Positions 1 to 5,916 of a DNA stretch of 6,531 nucleotides are shown here, piece by piece (position 1 is the stretch's first letter; each line of letters starts with the position of its first letter). The translations under genes were made by a program, and so were the position numbers. Source of the stretch: Marvinbryantia sp964455335 (GTDB lineage Bacteria; Bacillota; Clostridia; Lachnospirales; Lachnospiraceae). The notes below the pieces were generated by a model. That model searched no databases. It was not told the DNA's origin and worked only from the letters and a program-made list of their open reading frames with translations. The DNA is taken from contig CAYVVW010000112.1 in the NCBI GenBank assembly GCA_964455335.1, positions 1 to 6,531 of the forward strand, written 5' to 3'.

Positions 1-1941
1 CAGCGGGTGGGCAATTTCCCCGGCGTCACGGTCGACAGAAAGAGCGGGGCGATCAAGGGCCACCCAAACACGGAGATCACGGACTTGCCGGGCATCTATT
101 CCATGTCTCCTTACAGCAGCGAGGAGATTGTCACCCGGCAGTATATCATCGAGGAAAAACCCACGGGCATCATCAACATTGTCGACGCGACCAACATCGA
201 GCGCAACCTGTACCTGACCATGCAGCTGATGGAGCTGGATGTGCCGATGGTGCTGGCCCTCAATATGATGGACGAGCTGCGCGGAAACGGCGGCTCGGTG
301 CGCATCAATGAAATGGAGCAGCTGCTGGGCATCCCGGTGGTTCCCATTTCCGCCGCGAAAAATGAGGGCGTGGACGAGCTCATTCGGCACGCCTTGCACG
401 TGGCGCAATACCAGGAGAAACCGGGGCGCAAGGACTTTTGCGCACAGGACGAGAACGGCGGGGCGGTGCACCGCTGCCTGCATGGCATCATGCACCTCAT
501 CGAGGATCACGCGAAAGCGGCATCCATCCCTGTGCGCTTTGCGGCGACAAAGCTGGCGGAGGGCGATGAGCGCATACTGGAGCTTTTGCGCCTGACGCAA
601 AATGAGCAGGAGACGATCGCGCACATCATTCGCCAGATGGAGGAGGAACGCGGCCTGGACCGCGCGGCAGCCATCGCCGACATGCGCTTTGACTTTATCC
701 AAAATCTGGTGGCGCAGACGGTGGTGAAGCCGCACGAGAGCAAGGAACACGCCAGAAGCCGCAAGATCGATGCCATTCTCACGGGAAAGTATACGGCGCT
801 TCCGGCCTTTGCCGTCATCATGGCGCTCGTCTTTTACCTGACATTTGGCGTGATTGGGGCTTATTTGCAAGGGCTTTTGGAGTCCGGCATCGGGTGGCTG
901 ACAGACCGGGCGGACGCCCTTCTTGCCGCGTGGCAGATCAACGAGGCCGTGCGATCCCTTGTTATTGACGGCATCTTTAACGGGGTTGGCAGTGTCTTAA
1001 GTTTTCTGCCGGTCATCGTGACGCTGTTTTTCTTTTTGTCTTTGCTGGAGGACACGGGGTACATGGCGCGCGTGGCCTTTGTGATGGACAAGCTCTTGCG
1101 CAAAATCGGGCTTTCGGGGCGCAGCATCGTGCCGCTTTTGATCGGGTTTGGCTGCACGGTTCCGGGCGTGATGGCGAGCCGCACGCTGCCGTCCGAGCGG
1201 GATCGCAAAATGACCATCTTGCTGACCCCGTTCATGAGCTGTTCCGCGAAGCTGCCGATCTATGGCTTTTTTGCGGCCGCGTTTTTCCCGCGCCACAGCG
1301 CGCTTGTGATGGTCGCGCTCTATTTTGGCGGCATCGCCGTGGCCATTTTGGTGGCGCTTTTGCTAAAGGGCAGCGTTTTCAAAGGGGAGGCCGTTCCCTT
1401 TGTGATGGAGCTGCCAAACTACCGAATGCCAGGCATCCGCAACGTGGCGCAGCTTTTGTGGGAAAAGGCGAAAGACTTCCTGCAGCGGGCATTTACGGTG
1501 ATCTTTGTCGCCACCATCGCCATTTGGTTTTTGCAGACCTTTGACTTGCACCTGCACATGGTGCGGGATTCGAAGGACAGCATCCTCGCGGCGGTGGCGG
1601 GCTGCATCGCCCCCGTCCTGGCGCCCTTGGGGTTTGGCGACTGGCGCATTTGCACGGCGCTCATTGTGGGATTTTTGGCAAAAGAGAGCGTAGTTTCCAC
1701 GCTGACCGTGCTCTTTGGCAGCACGGCCGCCCTGCAGGCGGTCCTGACCCCGACGGCAGCAGTTCCGCTGCTTGTGTTTTGCCTGCTCTACACGCCTTGC
1801 GTGGCGGCCATTGCCTCCGTGCGCAGGGAATTGGGCGGGAAATGGGCGGCGCTCATCGTGCTGTGGCAGTGCGCCATCGCCTGGGTGTGCGCATTTGCGG
1901 CGCGCTTTGCGGCACTCGGCGCGTGGAAGCTTTTTGAGTAG
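1..1941 (+). CDS. feoB: Ferrous iron transport protein B (FeoB), 5'-truncated
   Basis: FeoB is an inner-membrane Fe2+ importer with an N-terminal GTPase domain. The reading frame is already open at base 1 (Gln-Arg-Val-Gly-Asn-Phe-Pro-Gly). The GTG at base 7 is an internal Val, so the real start and the G1/P-loop lie upstream. By comparison with E. coli FeoB roughly 30 residues are missing. Numbering from the first visible residue, I see the G2 Thr (GVT, residue 10), G3 DLPG (28-31), G4 NMMD (88-91) and G5 SAAK (117-120). A charged helical region follows (about 150-255), then a multi-pass membrane domain from about 265 to the end. This carries the two FeoB Gate signatures: FGCTVPGVMA (383-392) with MSCSAKLPIY (412-421), and GFLAKESVVSTL with LYTPCVAAI near 557-604. 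The visible 646 residues plus the missing piece fit a normal single-chain FeoB without a fused FeoA. No frameshift is seen. Upstream regulation (for example a Fur or DtxR-type site, or feoA) is outside the window. Confidence 0.97.
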   Translation, partial: QRVGNFPGVTVDRKSGAIKGHPNTEITDLPGIYSMSPYSSEEIVTRQYIIEEKPTGIINIVDATNIERNLYLTMQLMELDVPMVLALNMMDELRGNGGSVRINEMEQLLGIPVVPISAAKNEGVDELIRHALHVAQYQEKPGRKDFCAQDENGGAVHRCLHGIMHLIEDHAKAASIPVRFAATKLAEGDERILELLRLTQNEQETIAHIIRQMEEERGLDRAAAIADMRFDFIQNLVAQTVVKPHESKEHARSRKIDAILTGKYTALPAFAVIMALVFYLTFGVIGAYLQGLLESGIGWLTDRADALLAAWQINEAVRSLVIDGIFNGVGSVLSFLPVIVTLFFFLSLLEDTGYMARVAFVMDKLLRKIGLSGRSIVPLLIGFGCTVPGVMASRTLPSERDRKMTILLTPFMSCSAKLPIYGFFAAAFFPRHSALVMVALYFGGIAVAILVALLLKGSVFKGEAVPFVMELPNYRMPGIRNVAQLLWEKAKDFLQRAFTVIFVATIAIWFLQTFDLHLHMVRDSKDSILAAVAGCIAPVLAPLGFGDWRICTALIVGFLAKESVVSTLTVLFGSTAALQAVLTPTAAVPLLVFCLLYTPCVAAIASVRRELGGKWAALIVLWQCAIAWVCAFAARFAALGAWKLFE

Positions 1942-1942
1942 T

Positions 1943-1982
1943 TGGCACGATGTCCCATCGTGCCATCGTAAGCGACATTTTT
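1943..1982 (+). terminator. Hairpin and T-run downstream of feoB, probable terminator
   Basis: A perfect 10-bp inverted repeat begins two bases after the feoB stop: TGGCACGATG (1943-1952), loop TCC (1953-1955), CATCGTGCCA (1956-1965). A run of five T lies at 1978-1982, but 12 bases separate it from the stem, so this is not a textbook intrinsic terminator. The stem's right arm overlaps a near-tandem repeat (CCATCGTG 1955-1962, CCATCGTA 1963-1970), which permits a shorter alternative pairing of ACGATG (1947-1952) with CATCGT (1964-1969). A third possibility, ATGTC (1950-1954) with GACAT (1974-1978), would sit directly against the T-run. The stem is clear in the sequence. Its role as terminator, transcript-end stabiliser or leader of glmS is inference. 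Confidence 0.5.
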
Positions 1983-1999
1983 CTACCTTGGCATCAGTT

Positions 2000-2005
2000 A
2001 GGAGG
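2000..2005 (+). promoter_or_regulatory. Ribosome binding site of glmS
   Basis: AGGAGG lies 11 bases before the ATG at 2017. It is a near-consensus Shine-Dalgarno sequence and supports that start. The start is also fixed by biochemistry, because Cys must be the second codon so that it becomes the N-terminal nucleophile once Met is removed. Confidence 0.85.
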
Positions 2006-2016
2006 ATTGATACGAT

Positions 2017-3852
2017 ATGTGTGGGATTGTCGGATATACGGGAAGGCGGCAGGCCGCCCAGATTTTGCTGGACGGGCTGTCAAAGCTGGAGTACCGCGGG
2101 TATGACTCCGCCGGCATTTGCGTCCGGGACGCTGACGGCGAGATTGCGGTCGTCAAGGCGAAAGGCCGCCTAAAGGTCTTGATGGAAAAAACGAACAATG
2201 GGCTGGCGGTCAAGGGGGACAGCGGCATCGGCCACACGCGCTGGGCGACGCACGGCGAGCCGTCCGAGGCGAACGCGCACCCGCACCACTCCTGCGACTG
2301 CCAGGTGGTGGCGGTGCACAACGGCATCATCGAAAATTACCAGGAGCTAAAAGACAAGCTGGTGAAGGAAGGGATGTCCTTTTATTCCCTGACGGACACG
2401 GAAGTCGCGGTCAATCTGGTCGACTATTATTATCAGAAGCAAAAAGACCCCCTCGAGGCTCTCTCCAGCGCCATGGTGCGCATCCGCGGCTCTTACGCCC
2501 TGGCGGTGATGTTCCGAGATTTTCCGGGGCAGATTTATGCGGCAAGGAAAGACAGCCCGCTGATCATCGGGGTCACGGACGGGGAGACATTTTTGGCGTC
2601 GGACGTGCCGGCCATCTTAAAATATACCCGCGACGTGTACTACATGGGCAACCTTGAGATCGCAAAATTGGAGAAGGGCGCGGTCACATTTTACAACATC
2701 GACCGCGAGGAGATCGAAAAAGAGCGCTCCCACGTGGACTGGGACGAGGAGTCCGCGGAAAAGGGCGGGTACGAGCATTATATGATGAAGGAGATCCACG
2801 AGCAGCCCCGCGCCGTCTTGGACACCATCCGCTCCGTCGCGCAGGACGGCGCCATCGATCTGGAAAAGGTGGGCTTATCCGAGGAGGACATCCGGTCGAT
2901 TGGCCAGTTTTGCTTTGTGGCCTGCGGGTCTGCCTATCACGTGGGCGTTGCCCTCAAATATGTGGTGGAGGACTTGGCGGGCATCCCATGCGAGGTGGAT
3001 CTCGCGTCGGAATTTCGCTACCGAAACCCGCTCATAAGGCCGGACACCCTGGTGGTCGTCATCAGCCAGTCGGGCGAGACGGCGGACAGCCTGGCCGCTT
3101 TGCGGGAGGCTAAGGCGAAAGGGGCAAAGACGCTTGGGATCGTCAATGTGGTGGGGTCGTCCATCGCCCGCGAGGCGGATCACGTGTTTTACACGCTTGC
3201 TGGCCCGGAGATCGCCGTCGCCACGACGAAGGCATACAGCGCGCAGCTTGTGGCGGGATATTTGATCGCCATCCAGTTTGCGAAAGTGCGCGGCAGCATC
3301 TCGCAGGGGCAGTACCAGGAGCTGGTGGAGGAGCTTTCTATGCTTCCTGGGAAAATCGAAAAAACCCTCGAGGACAAGGAGCGCATCCAGTGGTTTGCGT
3401 CCAAATTTGCGAACGCGCATGACATTTTCTTCATCGGGCGCGGCCTGGATTACGCCATCAGCCTGGAGGGCAGCCTTAAGATGAAGGAAATCAGCTATAT
3501 CCACTCCGAGGCATATGCTGCCGGCGAGCTCAAGCACGGCACGATCAGCCTCATCGAGGATGGCACTTTGGTGATCGGCATCCTGACGCAGCAGGCGCTG
3601 TTTGAGAAAACGCTCAGCAACCTCGCGGGGGTAAAAAGTCGCGGGGCATACCTGATGGGTCTGACGTGTTATGGGAATTACGCCATTGAGGACACGACGG
3701 ACTTTACCGTCTACATCCCGCAGACGGATCGGCACTTCACGCCGAGTCTCGCCATCGTGCCCCTGCAGCTTTTGGGGTATTACGTGAGCGTGTCCAAGGG
3801 GCTGGACGTGGACAAGCCGCGCAACCTCGCAAAAAGCGTGACCGTAGAGTGA
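2017..3852 (+). CDS. glmS: Glutamine-fructose-6-phosphate aminotransferase (isomerizing), GlmS
   Basis: GlmS is a cytosolic enzyme that converts fructose-6-phosphate and glutamine to glucosamine-6-phosphate and glutamate, the first committed step to UDP-GlcNAc for peptidoglycan. The product is 611 residues, against 609 in E. coli. The N-terminal class II glutaminase domain (about 2-240) has the nucleophile Cys2 in MCGIVGY, TRWATHG (74-80, with R75 and W76), NAHPH (86-90), HNGIIEN (101-107) and the TDTEV Asp at 127. Two SIS sugar-isomerase domains follow. The first has ACGSAYH (302-308), SQSGETADS (350-358) and ATTKAYSAQ (402-410). The second has IGRGLDY (473-479), KEISYIHSEAYAAGELKHG (490-508) and the C-terminal tail DKPRNLAKSVTVE. 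The isomerase catalytic residues align as E491, H507 and K606. All expected catalytic residues are present, so the enzyme should be active. It is preceded by its own strong ribosome binding site and separated from feoB by a hairpin, so it probably has separate expression. No promoter could be assigned convincingly, and the 75-base gap has no glmS ribozyme. Confidence 0.98.
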   Translation: MCGIVGYTGRRQAAQILLDGLSKLEYRGYDSAGICVRDADGEIAVVKAKGRLKVLMEKTNNGLAVKGDSGIGHTRWATHGEPSEANAHPHHSCDCQVVAVHNGIIENYQELKDKLVKEGMSFYSLTDTEVAVNLVDYYYQKQKDPLEALSSAMVRIRGSYALAVMFRDFPGQIYAARKDSPLIIGVTDGETFLASDVPAILKYTRDVYYMGNLEIAKLEKGAVTFYNIDREEIEKERSHVDWDEESAEKGGYEHYMMKEIHEQPRAVLDTIRSVAQDGAIDLEKVGLSEEDIRSIGQFCFVACGSAYHVGVALKYVVEDLAGIPCEVDLASEFRYRNPLIRPDTLVVVISQSGETADSLAALREAKAKGAKTLGIVNVVGSSIAREADHVFYTLAGPEIAVATTKAYSAQLVAGYLIAIQFAKVRGSISQGQYQELVEELSMLPGKIEKTLEDKERIQWFASKFANAHDIFFIGRGLDYAISLEGSLKMKEISYIHSEAYAAGELKHGTISLIEDGTLVIGILTQQALFEKTLSNLAGVKSRGAYLMGLTCYGNYAIEDTTDFTVYIPQTDRHFTPSLAIVPLQLLGYYVSVSKGLDVDKPRNLAKSVTVE

Positions 3853-3905
3853 GCGGGGACATTGGGGATGTTTCACAGGACACGCAAAGTTCCCCGCACT
3901 TTGCG
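3853..3905 (+). promoter_or_regulatory. Nested complementary element between glmS and potA (possible RNA pseudoknot or switch)
   Basis: A perfect 8-bp hairpin is formed by CGCAAAGT (3883-3890) and ACTTTGCG (3898-3905). Its 7-base loop TCCCCGC (3891-3897) is exactly the reverse complement of GCGGGGA (3853-3859), the seven bases immediately after the glmS stop codon. The RNA could fold as the hairpin, as the longer-range 7-bp stem, or as both at once in a pseudoknot. A second GGGGA (3865-3869) offers a competing 5-bp partner for the same loop. No T-run follows, so it is not a standard intrinsic terminator. The complementarity is directly visible; any regulatory role for potABC or for the glmS 3' end is inference. 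It matches no riboswitch family I recognise. Confidence 0.4.
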
Positions 3906-3907
3906 CG

Positions 3908-3933
3908 ATCGAAAGGAGTTGGTGTTGTTCGAT
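3908..3933 (+). promoter_or_regulatory. potA ribosome binding site inside a possible masking hairpin
   Basis: AAAGGAG (3912-3918) is the only good Shine-Dalgarno sequence before potA. It lies 13 bases from the ATG at 3932, which is longer than usual. ATCGAA (3908-3913) and TTCGAT (3928-3933) are perfect reverse complements. They would close a 6-bp stem that places most of the ribosome binding site in the loop and the first two bases of the start codon in the stem. The ribosome binding site is well supported. The stem is short, and its function is unproven. Confidence 0.5.
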
Positions 3934-5068
3934 GACGGAAGAAACCAGCAGGCCGGTTGTGTTGGAGCTGCGCGGCATCCAGAAGCGTTTTGGCGACACC
4001 CCTGTGCTAAAGGGCATTGACTTAAGCGTGCGCGAGGGCCAGTTTGTCACCCTCTTGGGGGCGTCCGGCTGCGGAAAGACCACGACTTTGCGCATCATTG
4101 CGGGGCTGGAACGCCCGGATGCCGGAGAGGTGCGCATTGGGGGAAAGGCGATGGGGGATCTCGCGCCCGAAAAGCGGCCGGTCAACACCGTCTTTCAAAA
4201 TTACGCGCTGTTCCCGCACATGAATGTCTACCAGAACATTGCCTATGGGCTAAAGATACACCGGATGCCAAAGGCGCAGATCCGCGCGCGGGTGGGGCAG
4301 ATGCTGGACCTGGTGCAGCTCCCCGGCTTTGAGAAGCGCATGCCGCAGGAGATGAGCGGCGGCCAGCGGCAGCGCGTGGCCATTGCGCGCGCGCTCGCGA
4401 ACCAGCCGAAAGTGCTGCTCCTAGACGAGCCATTGGGCGCGCTCGACCTGCAATTGCGCCGCCAGATGCAGCTGGAGCTGAAACACTTGCAAAAACAATT
4501 GGGCATTACGTTCATCTATATCACGCATGACCAGGAAGAGGCCATCAATATGTCGGATGTCATCGCGGTGATGCGCGACGGGCGCTTCGAGCAGACGGGC
4601 AGCCCCGCGGAGGTGTATGACACGCCAAAGACGAGTTATGTGGCAAGTTTTGTCGGGTCGGCCAATATCCTCAAAGGAGAGGCGGTCGGCGTGGCGACGG
4701 ATTGCGTCGCGGTGGCTTGCGGCTGCGGCTTTATGATGTGCAGGCGGGACGGCCACCAGGTAAAGACGGGGGAAACCGTCACGCTCGCGGTGCGCCAGGA
4801 GCGCATCCGCGTTTGGAAAGACCCGATGTCCAGGATATTTTTGCGCGCCACCATCACGGAAAAGAGTTTTGTCGGCGGGATGCTGCGCATTGTGGCAAGG
4901 ATATCGGACGGCACGGAGGTCGTCGTGAGCCGCCATGGCATCAATTTCGACTACGACATCCGGGAGGAAGTTTGCCTGGAGTGGGACGACACCGACGCCG
5001 TGCTGGTAGACAGGGGAGACGACCTGGAGCCGGGATGGCTTGGGAAAGGGGATGCGCGCGTTCCATGA
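3932..5068 (+). CDS. potA: Spermidine/putrescine ABC transporter ATP-binding protein, PotA
   Basis: PotA is the cytoplasmic ATPase that drives polyamine import through PotB and PotC. At 378 residues it is the same size as E. coli PotA. The ABC domain occupies about 10-240, with Walker A GASGCGKT (43-50), Q-loop Gln89 in FQNYALFPH, signature MSGGQ (141-145), Walker B VLLLDEP (161-167), D-loop ALD (170-172) and switch His199 in YITHD. The C-terminal part (about 245-365) is the TOBE-like regulatory domain, including VRQERIRVW near 287-295. The ABC type alone could also fit iron(III), sugar or thiamine importers of the same subfamily. The polyamine call rests on the adjoining PotB- and PotC-like permeases. 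No in-frame start other than ATG 3932 has a better ribosome binding site. Unusually, four cysteines sit in a symmetric C-x4-C-x-C-x4-C arrangement (258, 263, 265, 270) at the beginning of the regulatory domain. The gene overlaps potB by four bases. Confidence 0.93.
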   Translation: MTEETSRPVVLELRGIQKRFGDTPVLKGIDLSVREGQFVTLLGASGCGKTTTLRIIAGLERPDAGEVRIGGKAMGDLAPEKRPVNTVFQNYALFPHMNVYQNIAYGLKIHRMPKAQIRARVGQMLDLVQLPGFEKRMPQEMSGGQRQRVAIARALANQPKVLLLDEPLGALDLQLRRQMQLELKHLQKQLGITFIYITHDQEEAINMSDVIAVMRDGRFEQTGSPAEVYDTPKTSYVASFVGSANILKGEAVGVATDCVAVACGCGFMMCRRDGHQVKTGETVTLAVRQERIRVWKDPMSRIFLRATITEKSFVGGMLRIVARISDGTEVVVSRHGINFDYDIREEVCLEWDDTDAVLVDRGDDLEPGWLGKGDARVP

Positions 5069-5916
5069 AAAAAGAACACTGGGGCTGGCTTGTCGCCCCG
5101 CTCTACCTGTTTACCCTGGCATTTGTCGCAGGGCCCATGCTCTACATGGTCGCGATCAGTTTTGCGACAAACAACGACGGCTATGGGTTTTCCTGGGTTT
5201 TCACGCTCGACAACTACCTGCGCATGGCAGATCCCGTTTACGTGCAATGCTTTGTGCAATCCTTCCGGCTGGCTTTTGCCACGACCTTTTTTGTCATTTT
5301 GCTGGGGTACCCATGCGGCTATTTTATGGCGAAACTCTCCCCGGCGGGGAAAAAGCGCATGATGTTCCTCATCATGGTGCCTTTTTGGACGAGTTCCCTT
5401 TTGCGCCTGTACGGGTGGATCATCCTTTTGCAGGCAAAGGGCGTGCTCAATGCCATTTTGCAAAAGCTGGGCATCGTGGAGAAGCCCTTAAAGATTTTAT
5501 ATTCGTATCCGGCGGTGCTGATTGGCATGGTCTATGCCCTGCTTCCGTTTATGATCCTGGCGGTATATTCCAGCGTGGAAAAAATGGACTGGCAGCTGGT
5601 GGAGGCCGCCCGCGACTTGGGCGCGGGCCCTGCGCGCGCGTTTTGGACCGTCACGTTCCGACTGACCTTGCCGGGGCTTTTGTCGGGCGTGATCCTCACG
5701 TTTGTCCCGTCAATGGGGCTGTTTTTCATCGCCGACATCCTGGGCGGGAACAAAATTGTCCTCGTGGGGAGCCTCATCCAGGACCAGCTGACGCGCAGCA
5801 GCAACTGGCCGTTTGCGGCGGCCCTTGCCGTGGTGCTCACGGCACTGACCAGCCTGATGATTTTCCTATACCGGAAAATCACGCATGTCAGGGATTTGGA
5901 AGGGGTGGTCGTGTGA
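5065..5916 (+). CDS. potB: Spermidine/putrescine ABC transporter permease, PotB
   Basis: PotB is one of the two inner-membrane permease subunits of the polyamine importer. From ATG 5065 the product is 283 residues, typical for the family. It begins with a short basic N-terminus and a first membrane segment (about 7-31). The PotB-like stretch FTLDNYLRMADPVY follows (46-59), then further membrane helices. The cytoplasmic EAA loop, which docks on PotA, is EAARDLGAG (180-188) followed by the LPG at 202-204. GYPCGYFMAKL (81-91), VPFWTSSLLRLYGW (105-118) and LLPFMILAVYSSVEK (159-173) closely match the E. coli PotB wording I recall. The start overlaps the potA stop (ATGA), which suggests translational coupling. 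Its nearest purine-rich ribosome binding site (GGGAAAGGGG, 5042-5051) is 13 bases away. An alternative in-frame ATG at 5035, with GGAG five bases before it, would add ten residues; I prefer 5065 because of the stop/start overlap. Confidence 0.93.
   Translation: MKKEHWGWLVAPLYLFTLAFVAGPMLYMVAISFATNNDGYGFSWVFTLDNYLRMADPVYVQCFVQSFRLAFATTFFVILLGYPCGYFMAKLSPAGKKRMMFLIMVPFWTSSLLRLYGWIILLQAKGVLNAILQKLGIVEKPLKILYSYPAVLIGMVYALLPFMILAVYSSVEKMDWQLVEAARDLGAGPARAFWTVTFRLTLPGLLSGVILTFVPSMGLFFIADILGGNKIVLVGSLIQDQLTRSSNWPFAAALAVVLTALTSLMIFLYRKITHVRDLEGVVV
5898..5905 (+). promoter_or_regulatory. Ribosome binding site of potC
   Basis: GGAAGGGG lies inside the end of potB, seven bases before the GTG at 5913. 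It supports a GTG start for potC over the next in-frame ATG at 5961, which would cut into the first membrane helix. Confidence 0.65.

Noticed and set aside
7..9. GTG at base 7 as the start of feoB
   Set aside because: It encodes the Val of the conserved V-G-N-F-P-G-V-T block, and the frame is open upstream to base 1, so the gene is simply cut by the window edge.
1942..1970. TTGGCA at 1942-1947 as a -35 box for glmS
   Set aside because: At 17-base spacing the -10 position reads ATCGTA, a poor match, and the region is already explained by the hairpin.
1988..2016. Promoter-like TTGGCA (1988-1993) and TACGAT (2011-2016) with 17-base spacing
   Set aside because: Transcription would begin inside the glmS coding region, after its ribosome binding site and start codon, so it cannot serve glmS. 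The -10 match is only 4 of 6.
3883..3905. Hairpin after glmS as an intrinsic terminator
   Set aside because: The stem is followed by CGATCGAAAGGAG with no T-run, so it lacks the second required element.
2875..4188. A 437-residue open frame on the minus strand, antisense to most of glmS, the glmS-potA gap and the start of potA
   Set aside because: It lies opposite two unmistakable genes and reads as low-complexity, Arg/Pro/His-rich protein with no recognisable motif. It is the expected shadow of GC-rich coding sequence on the other strand.
4421..4936. A 171-residue minus-strand frame opposite potA
   Set aside because: His/Arg/Ala-rich composition, no domain, and full overlap with the conserved ABC domain and TOBE-like region point to an antisense shadow.
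5013..5051. Four G-runs before the potA-potB junction as a G-quadruplex
   Set aside because: The first loop would be 15 bases, too long for a canonical quadruplex. The G-richness is explained by potA codons and the potB ribosome binding region.
4702..5064. Open frame extending potB upstream through the end of potA
   Set aside because: The translation before about 5035 is Arg/Gly/His-rich and unlike any permease N-terminus. The frame is simply free of stops inside potA.
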